Shown piece by piece: positions 22,647 through 34,600 of a stretch of 64,000 nt of DNA. The stretch comes from Anaeramoeba flamelloides (taxonomy: Eukaryota > Metamonada > Anaeramoebidae), in the NCBI GenBank assembly GCA_027625915.1, contig JANTQA010000023.1, positions 20,832,001 through 20,896,000 of the forward strand, in the 5' to 3' direction. The notes under the pieces are model-generated. The model searched no databases. It saw only the letters and a list, made by a program, of their open reading frames with translations, and was not told the DNA's origin. How positions within the stretch are numbered: the first letter of the stretch is position 1; every line of letters starts with the position of its first letter. A program made the translations under genes and the position numbers.

Positions 22647-25600
22647 TTAAAAATTCTTTTCAGATATTGCCGTTGCAATTCTAATTTCCCTACTTGATAT
22701 CTTGGCATACATTTTATGCAAAATTGGTTCGTTGTTATATATTGGTCTTGGTACACTGCAACGGAAAATATATTTCTTTTTTTTTGGTATTTTTAATGGG
22801 CTATTGCTGGTTAGATCAGTTGTCTTTGGTTTAAATAATTTTTTAATTAGATTGCCACCCTTATTAATATTTTTAACTTCAATTTCCCCTCTTTCAGATT
22901 CTAAAAATCTCTGAACATATTGTCTATTATTTAAACATTTCATTAATAAAGATGAACTTTGAATAATATTAATTTCAACATTTTGAAATTTGGTTAATAT
23001 TTTTTCAGATTCCTCTTGTGAAAATTCTTGATCAATGTCGCTATTTTAATTAAATTTAGTTATGAACAATGAATAAAAAGAAAAGAAGAATAACAAAATA
23101 AGAATAATAATGATAATGAGAATTGAAAAAAGTTGTTTCAAAAAAGCGAAAAATTAAAAATTTTTTTATTAAAATCTCCACAAGTAATTTATGTTATACT
23201 TGCTATTTTGATCATTTCTTTGAAAGTTTTAATATTTTACTTTTTTTAAAAAAGTTTTAATTAATATAAACTGTTCTTGGAAAAGTTATTTACTCTGTTT
23301 TTGGTGAATAAAATTTTGTAATAAAATCAACCAAATTGTTGATTGAATTTTTGATTATAGGAAACGTAGCAACTTCTGTACCCCTCAATTCAAAAATGGA
23401 GCTTGTAATGGCACACCTAGTGAACCTATTTGGATATAGAGAACATTAGAAATATAATAACGTAAATATATTTTGAAGATGATTTTGTTAGTTTTAGAAA
23501 TTAAAAGAAAATTTAAGCTATTATTTCATTTTGTTGGTTAAATTGAAAAAAAAAAAAAAAAAAATCTAACAAATGTAAGAGGATATTTGATTTATTCTCT
23601 CACTTTAAATAAAATTAATTTATTTTAATCTTATTTTATGATCAATTTCTTTAATTGTATGATAAATTCAACTTAAAGTTTTATTTGACATTTTATTGAC
23701 TTTAATTTGAAAAATAAATATAAACTCTTTTTCAGTCAAAGGGGCACAGTTTTATTTAATAAATAGAATATGTTCTATGAGCTTAATTCATTATTTTTCT
23801 CAAAATAAATTTTCAATTTTTTAATCTAAATTTATTTTTTCTCATTTTGTAAATTTTTTTTTGTTTTCTTTTTCTCTTCTTTTATATTATTTTTTACTTT
23901 TTTTGAGAAAAGAAAGTTAAAAAAAAAAAATGTTTGAAGTTCAAATTAACTTGTGGAAAAGTGAGGTCATTGTAGTTTCTTTTAAAATTCATACACTTCC
24001 TAATAAAAAATATTATTGTTAACAATTTTAATTTTCCAAAGAAATCAAGACATTTTATATGAGAAATTCTAAAGATATTTTGATTAAAAATTTTTTTAAG
24101 GTTTTGTTTTTTAAAAATTTTATAGTTTTGACCAGGCTTTTCTTTTATTATTATCAACTCTAATCTGAAGCTTATTATTTCTCTTATTTCTAAACAATCT
24201 TATGTTGGTTGATTCTTGAAAAAAAGTTAATTTTCATTTTTGACTGGGATAATTTGAGTGAAATGGGGTTTATTATTTGTTAGTGTTAAAATTTCCAAAA
24301 AAAAATAACATAGACAGGAAGTAATCCCGTGAAAAGCAATGGAAAACAAGGGAAATTTGTGTTTTAACTGTGAGGTTTTTACATTTAAACCCCATGAAAA
24401 CAATTTGATTTTCTATTTTGAAAATTACAAAACAAATTACAAAGCCTTTTTCCGTTTTAAACTCTTTTAAAACTTTAAACACAGTAAATTATTAATTTTT
24501 TTTTAAAAAAATTGACTATTTGGTCAAGAAAAGTGACCAAAATTTCACTTTTTTACCAATTCCAAATTAGATCAGATCACCTAATTTTTTTGTATTGTGA
24601 TTACATCTCCTTAATACAAGTAAACATTACTTTTTGAAATTTAATAATAATAATATTTCTAATATGTAAAGAAACAATTAACATTTCAAACTTGTGACTA
24701 AATGTGTAAAAAAATAATATGAATTTAGGATTCGTATTGGGTATTAATGCAGTAAAAATATTAAAAATGAAAAATTTATTACTAATTTACTATTATTTTT
24801 AAAAAAATAGTATCAACAAAATTTCTGTTTTTGATGTTTTTTAAGGGTTATTCCAATAGAACCCATTTCATTATCCAAGTTCCTTATTCGAATCCTTGAT
24901 TTTTTTTTCCTCCCAATAATATTTGTTATCGATTCCAATGAAAAAAGTATTTGAAGATTAAAAAATTATTCCATTAAAAAAATTTTGAAAAAAATTTCAA
25001 ACTTTGAAAAAAATGATCAGTTATTATTTTCGTCAGATGAATTCTCATTCCTCTTATGAGCAAGACAATTATATTACTTAAGGGTCTAGTCATTTACCGT
25101 GAAAATGCTCCATCCTCAAGGGGTGACCCGAGACCAAAAAGGGTATTCTGAAATACCCTTTCTTTTGGTTGACAAAATTTATATAACAAAAAAAAATTTT
25201 CATTGGATCTCTTTGACAAAAAATTCAACAAAGAAAAATAAGTTTAAAAGAGTTCTTAATTTTTTTTTTTCCATTAAAGAGTGGGTACTAAAAGTCCACC
25301 TGTTTGCCCGAATCCCTAATTTGAATTAGAGATATTGTTGAACCAAGTGAGAGAGCGAATCTGGCCATTTCTCCCAAAAATCGGATCCGCTCCATAAATT
25401 GAGAGGGATTTTGTTCCAATTCCGTTCAGTTTTATATAATAGTCAAAAAGATTCAATTCGGTCAAATGATTTCCTCAAAAAATTAGTGGTTCTAAGAAGC
25501 ATAAGCCCGATTTTTAATTAAAATTACACCGTGGTGGCTATTTGAGAAAATGGTAAACAATAAGAAATAATGGTTAAGGGAATAGAACCCCGGCCTTCAG

Positions 25601-28600
25601 ATTGTACACTGGGTTGTGTTGCCACTTGTCCATACCGGTTCTCTAAAAGAGTTCTTAATTTCAAAAAATCAAAATTTAAAAAAAAAAATTCATCTTTTCT
25701 CATTTTCTATTTCCAAATGGTTAAATTTCTTTAATTTAAAACAAATTACTTTCTTGAAGTTCGCAATCAATTTGATTCGATTTAATCTGATTTGTGGTTA
25801 TTTTAAAACCCTCTAAATTTGACCAAGTAAGGATATTGTGATATTCTTGAAATAAAAATAACTCATTTGAAAATTGAAAAAAAAGAAAAAAAAAATCACC
25901 AAGATCTCAAAAAGCGCCAAAGAGCGACACTTCAAAACTGACATAGTTGTTTTCAAAATTGTAATTGACAACCATTCTAATTGGAAATTGAGTGTCGCTC
26001 TTTGGCGCTTTTTTCTAAAAATGTCCTCATCTTTAGTTGTTGATTTTTGGAGATCAATTGTACATCATAGGTTGGTTGGTTTTTGATTGGTTGAAGGTCT
26101 TCATAAAAATTACTAAAAAGTTTTTTTCCATTTTAGAAAAAAACATTTCACCTTAATGACTTGACCCTTAATTTTTAAAAAAAATTGTAAATTATAAAAC
26201 CAGATTTTTCCCAAAAAATAATTGTTTTTTTTCTACTCAGTACATTATCACACCTAATCTTGATTTAAAAACACTTATTTGCTTACAAATCCTTTATTAG
26301 GTTTTATTAAAAAAATAATTTCCTTTTTTCCAAAATTTTTTTCAAATAATTATTTTGTTGACTTTTTGACCAAAATTACTTCCTTTTACATTTTTTTTTA
26401 AAAATATTTCTTTGTTTCATTATGGAATAAATTCATATTATGTTGTAACATTGGTAATAAGACCTTTCATCTTTTAAATTTATTTGTTGAGAATTATAAT
26501 ATTACTTCTTTATTAAATTCACTCAACCTATTATAATTCTTATTTACTTCAACATAGCAAAGGAAAACTGATAAACCAACAAAGATAAAATATCAACTCC
26601 CAACCCCCAAAAGCGATTTAAATCAAAGAAAGTGTCTGATAAATTGACTTTTTAATAATCAGTATTTATTTTTTTTTTTGTTATTAGTTTTTTTGTGATC
26701 GATCAGAAATTTTATTTTTGAAAAGTATTTAATTACAATAAAATAAATTTTAACTGTAAATTTTTGGATTATTCCTTTTTTAAGTTACAAACCAAACAGG
26801 CCAAATAAAATCAATAATTCTTCCAATTATTTTAATTTGATATTTTATTTATTTATATTTTTTCGGTTTCAATAATTAAAGATTTTTGAGATGTAATAAT
26901 ATAAATACAGAAATCTCAAAATTAAACAAGATTTTTCAAAAAAAAAACCTTTAGTCTACGTGGTTGCAACCCATGAAAACCGTGGTTTTTTTTTTATTTT
27001 AAGTTTTACCGTTTTAAAAATTGTCCTATCTGCAAAAAGGATTTTTTTCGTCAAAAAACTGAATATTAATGTTTTTTTTATTTGAAAATTTTAGAAAAGT
27101 AATTAATATTTTAATTTTTATTTGGGTATTAAAATTTAATGGTTAGATTAGGGTCTATCATTAAACTGTATTTAAAGTTTATGAATTTTTTTCCTGTAAT
27201 CTGTAAAACTATTTTTTTTCTTTAAAAACAAAAATAGTTTCATAAAGCAGAATTCTTGTCTATCTCAAAAAAACACTTGATTAAATTCAAGTTCAGACAT
27301 TAATTTCTTCTCTTTATAGGGTTGTAAAATAATAATATTTTAATAGTTTTGATACACATTCCCTAAATTGGTCCTATTATATAAGCCATTTCCTAAAAAG
27401 ATGGGTAAATTTATTTTAAAATATCTTTTTTCAACTTAATTCCAATAAAACTATTTAAATATCCAAAATTGAAAACTCACCATTTATTTATTCGACATAA
27501 TAATTCAAATTTTCTTGTAAGTATGTCATACCCCAATAAAAGATATCAAAGTTTCTGGTCTTAATTTTATTATTAATAGTTTTAAGGGGTGAAAATGCGT
27601 GTTTATTTTTTTCTTATTTTTGATCGTAAAAAATTTTTTCCAAAAGAGGTCTAATCTTGATAAATTTTCACAATAGAATGAAAAACTTATAACTGAGTAT
27701 TTTGTAGTTAAAAAATAGTTTATATTATTAATATTCTGTCAATTTTTTTTATTGAATATTAGCATTACCTTGTTTTGTAAAAAAAAAAGTGAAATTTATT
27801 TTCAATTTTTTCCAAATATTTTAATAACCACACTTTGAAACAAATAAACAATAGCATTTGATTCAATTATTATTAATATTTTACTTAATTTTATATTACC
27901 AATTTATGAATAAAATTACTTTAAAAAGGAAATATTATTTGAATATGAAATAAAATAAAAAATGTACCACTTTTTTGCAAATACCTCACTATCGATATTT
28001 CCTGAAGAAAAAGAAAAATATTATCAATTTTTTTAAATACCTTTGTATTGTTTTAATAAGTCTATTAATATGAGATTTTAAAATTAGGAAAATATATCAT
28101 AATAAATGCACTTAAAATAACCCTTTATACTAACATATAGTCATTTTGAAGAAGAAAAATTTTTGAGGATAATAATTTTTTGAACAATTAAAAAAAAAAA
28201 AAAAAAGTTATGATGGATTACTGTTGCATAATTTGTTTTGGTGTTATTATATCAAAATAAAGGAAAGCTTCTTCGACTTCTTTTGTGTAATTAAAAAGAG
28301 GTTTTTGATTTTTTGCAGGAATAGGCTGTGCCAATTGCCAAATATTTTCCCAGGAATTGTAAAATTTGCGATTGTGGTTATTATTCGTCTTATTGTTCTT
28401 ATTAACATTTTTAATTTTTTTTTTTGAATACCAATTAATAAAATCCATCAATATTGCACCCGGGTTTGCTGCTTTAAATGATTCCATATCAGACAATAAT
28501 TTACTATTTTTAATTTTTAATCTAATGATATTGGACTGTTTATCATTACCCAAATTTTTACAAATTGTTTGGTCTGATATGATTTTGTCTTCCGTATAAT

Positions 28601-31600
28601 ATGTACTTTCTTGTATTTCAGGATCCCACATTGGTTCTTTGGTGTTAATTAAAACCATTCCTTCAATAATTTGAAGATTTCCCTTTCTTTCATTGTTGAA
28701 GATTAAATCCTTTTGAGTTTTTGGTTTATCTTGATCTTTTACTTCTTCGGTGTCTTTTTGTTTCACCAATCCATCTTCATTGTTATTGATATCATCATCT
28801 ATACCCCCTTTTTCTTTTTTTGTTGTTAAATTTTCTGTATTAAGTATTATAGAACGCAAATTATCAATATCTATTGAATTTATATCTATGCTCTTTACTT
28901 GATCTTCATTTTGTCTTCCATTTCCCCCTTTTTTTTCATTTTGATTTTTTTTTTCATTTTGATTCTTTTTTTCATTTTGATTTTTTTTATTATTATTGGG
29001 CTCATTCTGATCTTCTCCTAATTCATAATTGGCATGATTATTATTATGAAATTTTTCTGAGGCATCTTTATCAATTTTTGGGTTATTAATCAATACCCTT
29101 TTTAAAAAATGTTGCTTTTTGGAAATACATAAATTAATCATTTGTAATTTTTGATAAATTAAACAGCATTTTAAATCTGGTGCTGAAATTGGAATATCTG
29201 GTATCAATGTTGCTGTTTCCCAGCACCATCTAATCTGCTGGATAAATTTCAACCAAAGCCTGCCAAAATCTGCAATTGAATCTTGGAAGCAACAATACAA
29301 TGAAAAGCTATTAAGTAAAGTGTTATTTGGTGAAGATTTTAATAAATATTCAAGTTTTTGTTTTGCTTTGTCTTCTGTATTGCTTTTTGTTTCTTTAATC
29401 TTTTCATTGATATTTCCTTTTCCATTATCTATCTTAATTTCTTTTTCTTTTTCACTTTCGCTTAATTTCCCCTGGTCCATTCCCTTCCCCTTCCAGTTCC
29501 CCTGCCCATTTCCCGTTCCCGCACCCATTTTGATTTTAGAATTATCATTGTCATTTTTTTCTACATTAAATTTATTATTTGATTTTGAAAATAGATCGAG
29601 AAAAATTTTTTTTTGTGAACAAGTTGGAAGTTCTGTTATATTTTTATATTCATGCGTAATTTTTATTGCAAGTCTATCTAAAACATTTATTATTTTTTCC
29701 CTTTTTTTTTTTTTTATTGTTTCATCTATTAAAAAGTCCTTAAAAGTTTTTACATGGTGAGATACCAACAACCAAGTTATAAGGCGCTCTAGGGCTAATG
29801 TTAAAAAGGTATTTGGCCTTTCATTTAAAAAAATATAATAAATTTTTTAAAAAACAAGAAATTAATTCGTTTTAGAAATTAAATAACAAATAGTTTTAAG
29901 ATAAATGGAAAGGTTGAGTAATTTTCTTACGATTTTGTGAATATGGGTTTTAATACCAAAGAAGAAGCATTTACAAGAGTAAATTGTTTTGAAAAGTCGA
30001 TTTTTAAATCAGAACTAGATTCAAATTCATCCCATTTAATTTTTAATTTAAGAATTGCTATAGGATCATCAAAGTTAGATAGAAATTTTTTTAGTTCATA
30101 TTTTTTTTTCAAAATTAAATGCTTGTGGGGAAAGAACCCAAGAAACCGATTGGCCATTTTCATTTGGAAAATTGTCTTTTCATAGATAAATTGTGTTTGG
30201 ATTTGAATTGGAATGGCGTGCTTAAAGTTTAAAAGTGACTTTTTAATTTATTAATAAAAACAAGAAACAATAAAAGAACAAAAGGAAATTAATTGAAAAT
30301 GTTGATATCAAAGAAATTAATTTTTCAATTATTTAAATACATTCTGAAAATTTAAAAACTTTAATTGTGAGAAAATTACTGAAAAAAATATTTTTTGAGT
30401 ATCAGATATATAGAAACTTGGAAATCAAAATATCATTTGTTACTCTATTTGAGAAAAGAATAAAAGTAAATCAGAGTGGTATCTTTAAATTTTCAATTTT
30501 TTGAACATTTTTTTTTATTATATTTTTAGCTTTATTAAATTATATTTTGAATCTAGAAATGCGTGTATGATGGATAGTTAAAATTAATTAAAGAACAAAC
30601 CAATAAAATAGAACAGAGAAGATATGTATTTGATTTAAATCTTTTCATCTTATATCAAAACAAGAAAGATCGTCTTTTTAAATAAACTAGTTGGGAATAA
30701 TAATGAAGAAAAAAAATTCACAATCAAAGTATATTTTCAAAGGTATTTCTTGATTATCTTCTTAATTTGGATGAATTTTAACAATTCATTACCTTGGATT
30801 CCTCTTAATTACTATTTATTATTCATTTTACAAATCTTTTTTTTTTTTTTTTTTGATAAAAATTTCTTTCAGAATTCGTTTTTTCAAATATTTTTATCAA
30901 AATAAAGTTTAAAAACAGAATCGTGGTTCAAAGATTAAATAGAAATGGTTTAATTCTCGAAATCAAAATCAACTTTAAAAAGCTTCAATTAAAATAAAAA
31001 GAAAAAAAGATTGTTATTTTTCAAATCAAAAATTATAAATTACTTTTTTTTAATGAAATTTTAAATCAAATAAAAAATTTAAAAGAATTTAAAATTGATA
31101 TATTTTTTCCAATTGAAAATATTAAAAAGATTATTAAAAAATCAAAAAATAAATCAGTAAAAGGATTTCAAAAAATTCTAAATTTAAAATATATTATTGA
31201 TGATGAAAATAACAACCGAGTATGACTCAATTGAAAATCTAAATTATAAAAATTATCTTATTACAATTCGAAATATATTTAATAATTAGTTGTTTAACCC
31301 AAATAAAAATAATATTGAATATATTAAAAAAAGATACAATTTTTTTTTTTTTTTTTTTATTTTTGAAGAGAGAAAATTGCTTTTCTCCTGTGTGCCCTAA
31401 TTTCTAAACTTTTTTTTAGAAATTTTGTTAAAGAATCACAAATTTTATTATCACTTACTAATGATAATATATATGATGAATTCTCTTTTATTAATAATAT
31501 CTCCGATATTATTAATTTTTTTATTTTTTCAAAAAATTCAGATATCCAGATTTTTCGATTTATTTTATAGGCCGGACAGTCCCATAAAAAATGATCGAAA

Positions 31601-34600
31601 TCTTCAATGATATCAATATTTAACTTTTCTTTACATAAATCACAATTTTTATTTTTATTTTTACTTGTTACATAAGAGTACCTATTTAAACAATTAGTAA
31701 AATTTCGAAATTTTAGAATTGTTTTTGAATCTTTCCAGTTTAAATATTTTTGTTGTTTGAAATTGCAATTTTGTTGTTTTATAATTTTTAGATATTGTTG
31801 AACTTTCCAACTAGGTGAATTTTCCAATTCGGTTAATCGAAAAACTTTTAATTCTAAATCTAATAATTTTAATCCCTTAGTGTGCCAATTAATATTTTCA
31901 TTTTCCAATTTTCGAAAATTTAGTATTGTTTTTAATTTTTTTAAATTTAAGAAATCTAATTTTTCTATCAATTTATATTTTCTTCGGTATACTTTTAATC
32001 TAGCGAGATCAATTTTTGCTTCAGTTTTATAAATTAATCGAGGTGAATGGATATTAATTTGTAAGAAATTTGTGACTGATTTATTGATAAATCTATCAAT
32101 TCTTTCAAAATCATTTTGTTTCAAGTCAAATATTTCAAGACCATAATAAAGTTGACTTAAAATGAGAGCTTTGAAAGAAGTTATTTTGACTCCATTGTTG
32201 AGTTTATTTTGTTGAAACAATCGATTAAGTGTTTCCAAGGACTTTTCTACTTTTTTGAAATTATATTCAAGATGTGTGTTTTTTTCTAACCAAATCCCAA
32301 GATAAAAAATATCTTTTAATTCTTTTTTATATTTGGTTTTTTTTTATTATGTGGGTTCATCCGAATCTTTTTATTATTTCAAAAATCCTTTCTAAATTAA
32401 TTTTTAGAGAGATTAATGGCCCTTTCATAATAAGAATAAGATCATCTGCATACATTTGAACATGAACAGCTAAAGTTTTTAACCTTTCTAGTAGGAAATG
32501 AGATATAAATGCGAAGAGAATTGGTGATAAGGGATCTCCTTGATAAACTCCAATTCCTTCTTTTTTGTAATATCTCAAGAGCCAATTTTTAATTGTTTCA
32601 TTTTCGATAAATTTTTTAATAGATTGATATATTAACGAGTGTTGTATAGAGTCAAAAAAATTTTGTATATCTATAGTAACTACAAAGTATTCTGTATTTT
32701 TATTTTTATTTTTTATTTTTTTAAATTTTCTTAATAAATTTAAAACAGCAATTCTTGTTCCAAAATATTTTTTAAATCCAAATTTTTTTTTGAAATCAAG
32801 TCCCATGAGTCTTGAATTCCCATGTATATTAATTTTAAAAAAAATCTTGGAAGAGATTGATTTATAGAGATAGGTCGATAATTTAATGGTTCTCTTTCAT
32901 CCCCCGATTTATGAATAAATAATAAATTTCTTTTTTTTAATAAAATTTATACTTTTTTCAGTTTCGTCTGTTATCCAATTTAAAAAAATATTTTGAACTG
33001 TTTTAATAAAATAATTATAATTGAATAAATATTGAATTGGTTGGTTTTTTATAAACTTATAATGATTTATTTTTTCAAATTCTTTAACTGATTTATTTTT
33101 TTGAAATTTGACTATTTCTTTATTTTTATCTTGATCAAAAATTTCCTTTATGTCAATTGGATTTAATGAATTTTTATTAATTTTAAATTTTTTAATATAA
33201 TTAATTATATTTGTATTAGGTTTTTGACTAATTGATTTTACAAAATCGTTATACACTGTGAATATGGTTTCATTATTTAAAAACATTTTTGTAGAAGTTT
33301 CTCTTATTTTATTTAATGTTTTCCAAAAGTTTTTATTTTTATTATATTCTTCATTTATTTGATTAAGTAATTTTAAGTAATTTAATTCATTAATTTTTTT
33401 TGATTTTATGTAAAGTTTCATTTTTATCAAACAATTTATAAAGTAAATTATTAATTTTTAATTTATCTTGTTTGATATCAAATACTATTGTTTCTTTCTG
33501 TTTATATTTTTTTTTAAATAAAATAAAATTTTCTTCATTTAAATTAAAATTCTGTCGAGAAAAGAATTGGAGAAAGTCTTCTTGAAAGGTTGGAATATCT
33601 TTAATTTTATAGATATCATTGATTTCCCAATTTGAGTTTATTTCAAATTTATTCATAATTGTATTCTGATCACTAATAAAATTTTTGATATTCTTTGATT
33701 TATTGAGTTTTAAATTATTAAAATTTGTTAAAAAATTAATCCAAATTGTTTGGTTTTCTACTTGGTTTATTATTAAGAAATATTTTAAAATTAAATTTTT
33801 CAAATAATTTTATTTTATTTTCATTTAAATTAAAATCACCACCAATAATTGTTTTATTGTTTTGGTATTTTCTTAAGATATTTATTATTTTTTTTTATTC
33901 ATTTCAATATTTCGGTCATTTCTCCGATATATATTAATAATGATTAAATCAGTAAATTGTATTCCCATTACATCTAAATCAGCAATTAATATTTCACGAA
34001 AAAATTCTAGAAATATCTTTTTTATTATTATTAATAAACCACCCTTATTTCCATTATTTCCATAAGATTTTTTTATTCACAGAGAAATAGTTTGTGAAAG
34101 TTGGTTTTTTTGTTATTTTGGATTCTTGTATTAAACAAATATCGATATTACATTTTAATAAAAAAGATTCTAATTTAAAAATTTTATTTGAATTATTCAA
34201 GCCACAAATATTTAAAGAGGCTATATTAATATTTATTTTTTTGATTTTTATTTTTCATTTTTTTAGAACCTTTTATTAATAATCTTTCTTTGTTCTTCAA
34301 AAAATGTTTTATATATAAATCATTTGGGATATTTTTTTTGTTTATTTATTAATATTATTTTAAAAGTTTTTATTTTTTCGAGATTTTCCCAAATTACAAA
34401 AAAGATACAATTTTATTTATACATAGAAAAGGAAATGAAGGAGTAGCCTTAAACTATAGAACTATTTCAATTAATCAAAGTTTACTCATATTATTTTTAA
34501 AAATGTTTAATAAAATAATTGAACTTTGTTGGGAATTTATTCATAAATTACAATTTTGATTTGAGAAAAAAATATGATACTCAAATTGCAGTATTAAACT

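Larger units (their letters stand above)
25079..26170 (+). mobile_element. Family D TIR element carrying a SINE
   Basis: Starts TAAGGGTCTAGTCATTTACC and ends TTAATGACTTGACCCTTA: imperfect terminal inverted repeats with TA (or TTAA) at the edge. Inside, 25913-25935 and 25989-26012 form a near-perfect ~23-base inverted pair (aaaaagcgccaaagagcgac and its complement). A SINE at 25263-25643 interrupts it; without the SINE and one target copy the element is ~690 bases. Lies in the last RAB3GAP1 intron. No transposase. Confidence 0.7.
31344..34397 (-). mobile_element. Younger single-ORF LINE (APE endonuclease + RT + zinc knuckle)
   Basis: About 3.05 kb, inserted antisense into the older LINE, with an exact 17-base target duplication and a ~15-base poly(A) (T run at 31344-31358). 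In order on the minus strand: ~100 bases of leader; AP-endonuclease-like domain ~34250-33810 (SLNICGLNN, DICLIQES, IIGGDFN); linker; RT with HKSGDEREPLNYRPISI, TIDIQNFFDSI (motif A), GVYQGDPLSPILF (motif B), MYADDLILI (motif C); thumb; and C-terminal CDLC ... DHFLWDC zinc-knuckle-like motif. The stop codon TAA runs straight into the poly(A), so there is no 3' UTR. No ORF1 is seen, and the size recalls RTE-type elements. The frame changes several times and the endonuclease part contains stops, so it is not intact as read. Lies in RAB3GAP1 intron 1, same strand as the host gene. Confidence 0.9.

Noticed and set aside
25099-26086. Three open frames within 25.1-26.1 kb
   Set aside because: They lie in the family D element and the SINE and are not conserved in the other D copies.
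29320-29760. 146-codon plus-strand frame
   Set aside because: Antisense to RAB3GAP1 exon 3 low-complexity linkers; composition (F, P, S, L) mirrors the N/K/E/G sense strand.
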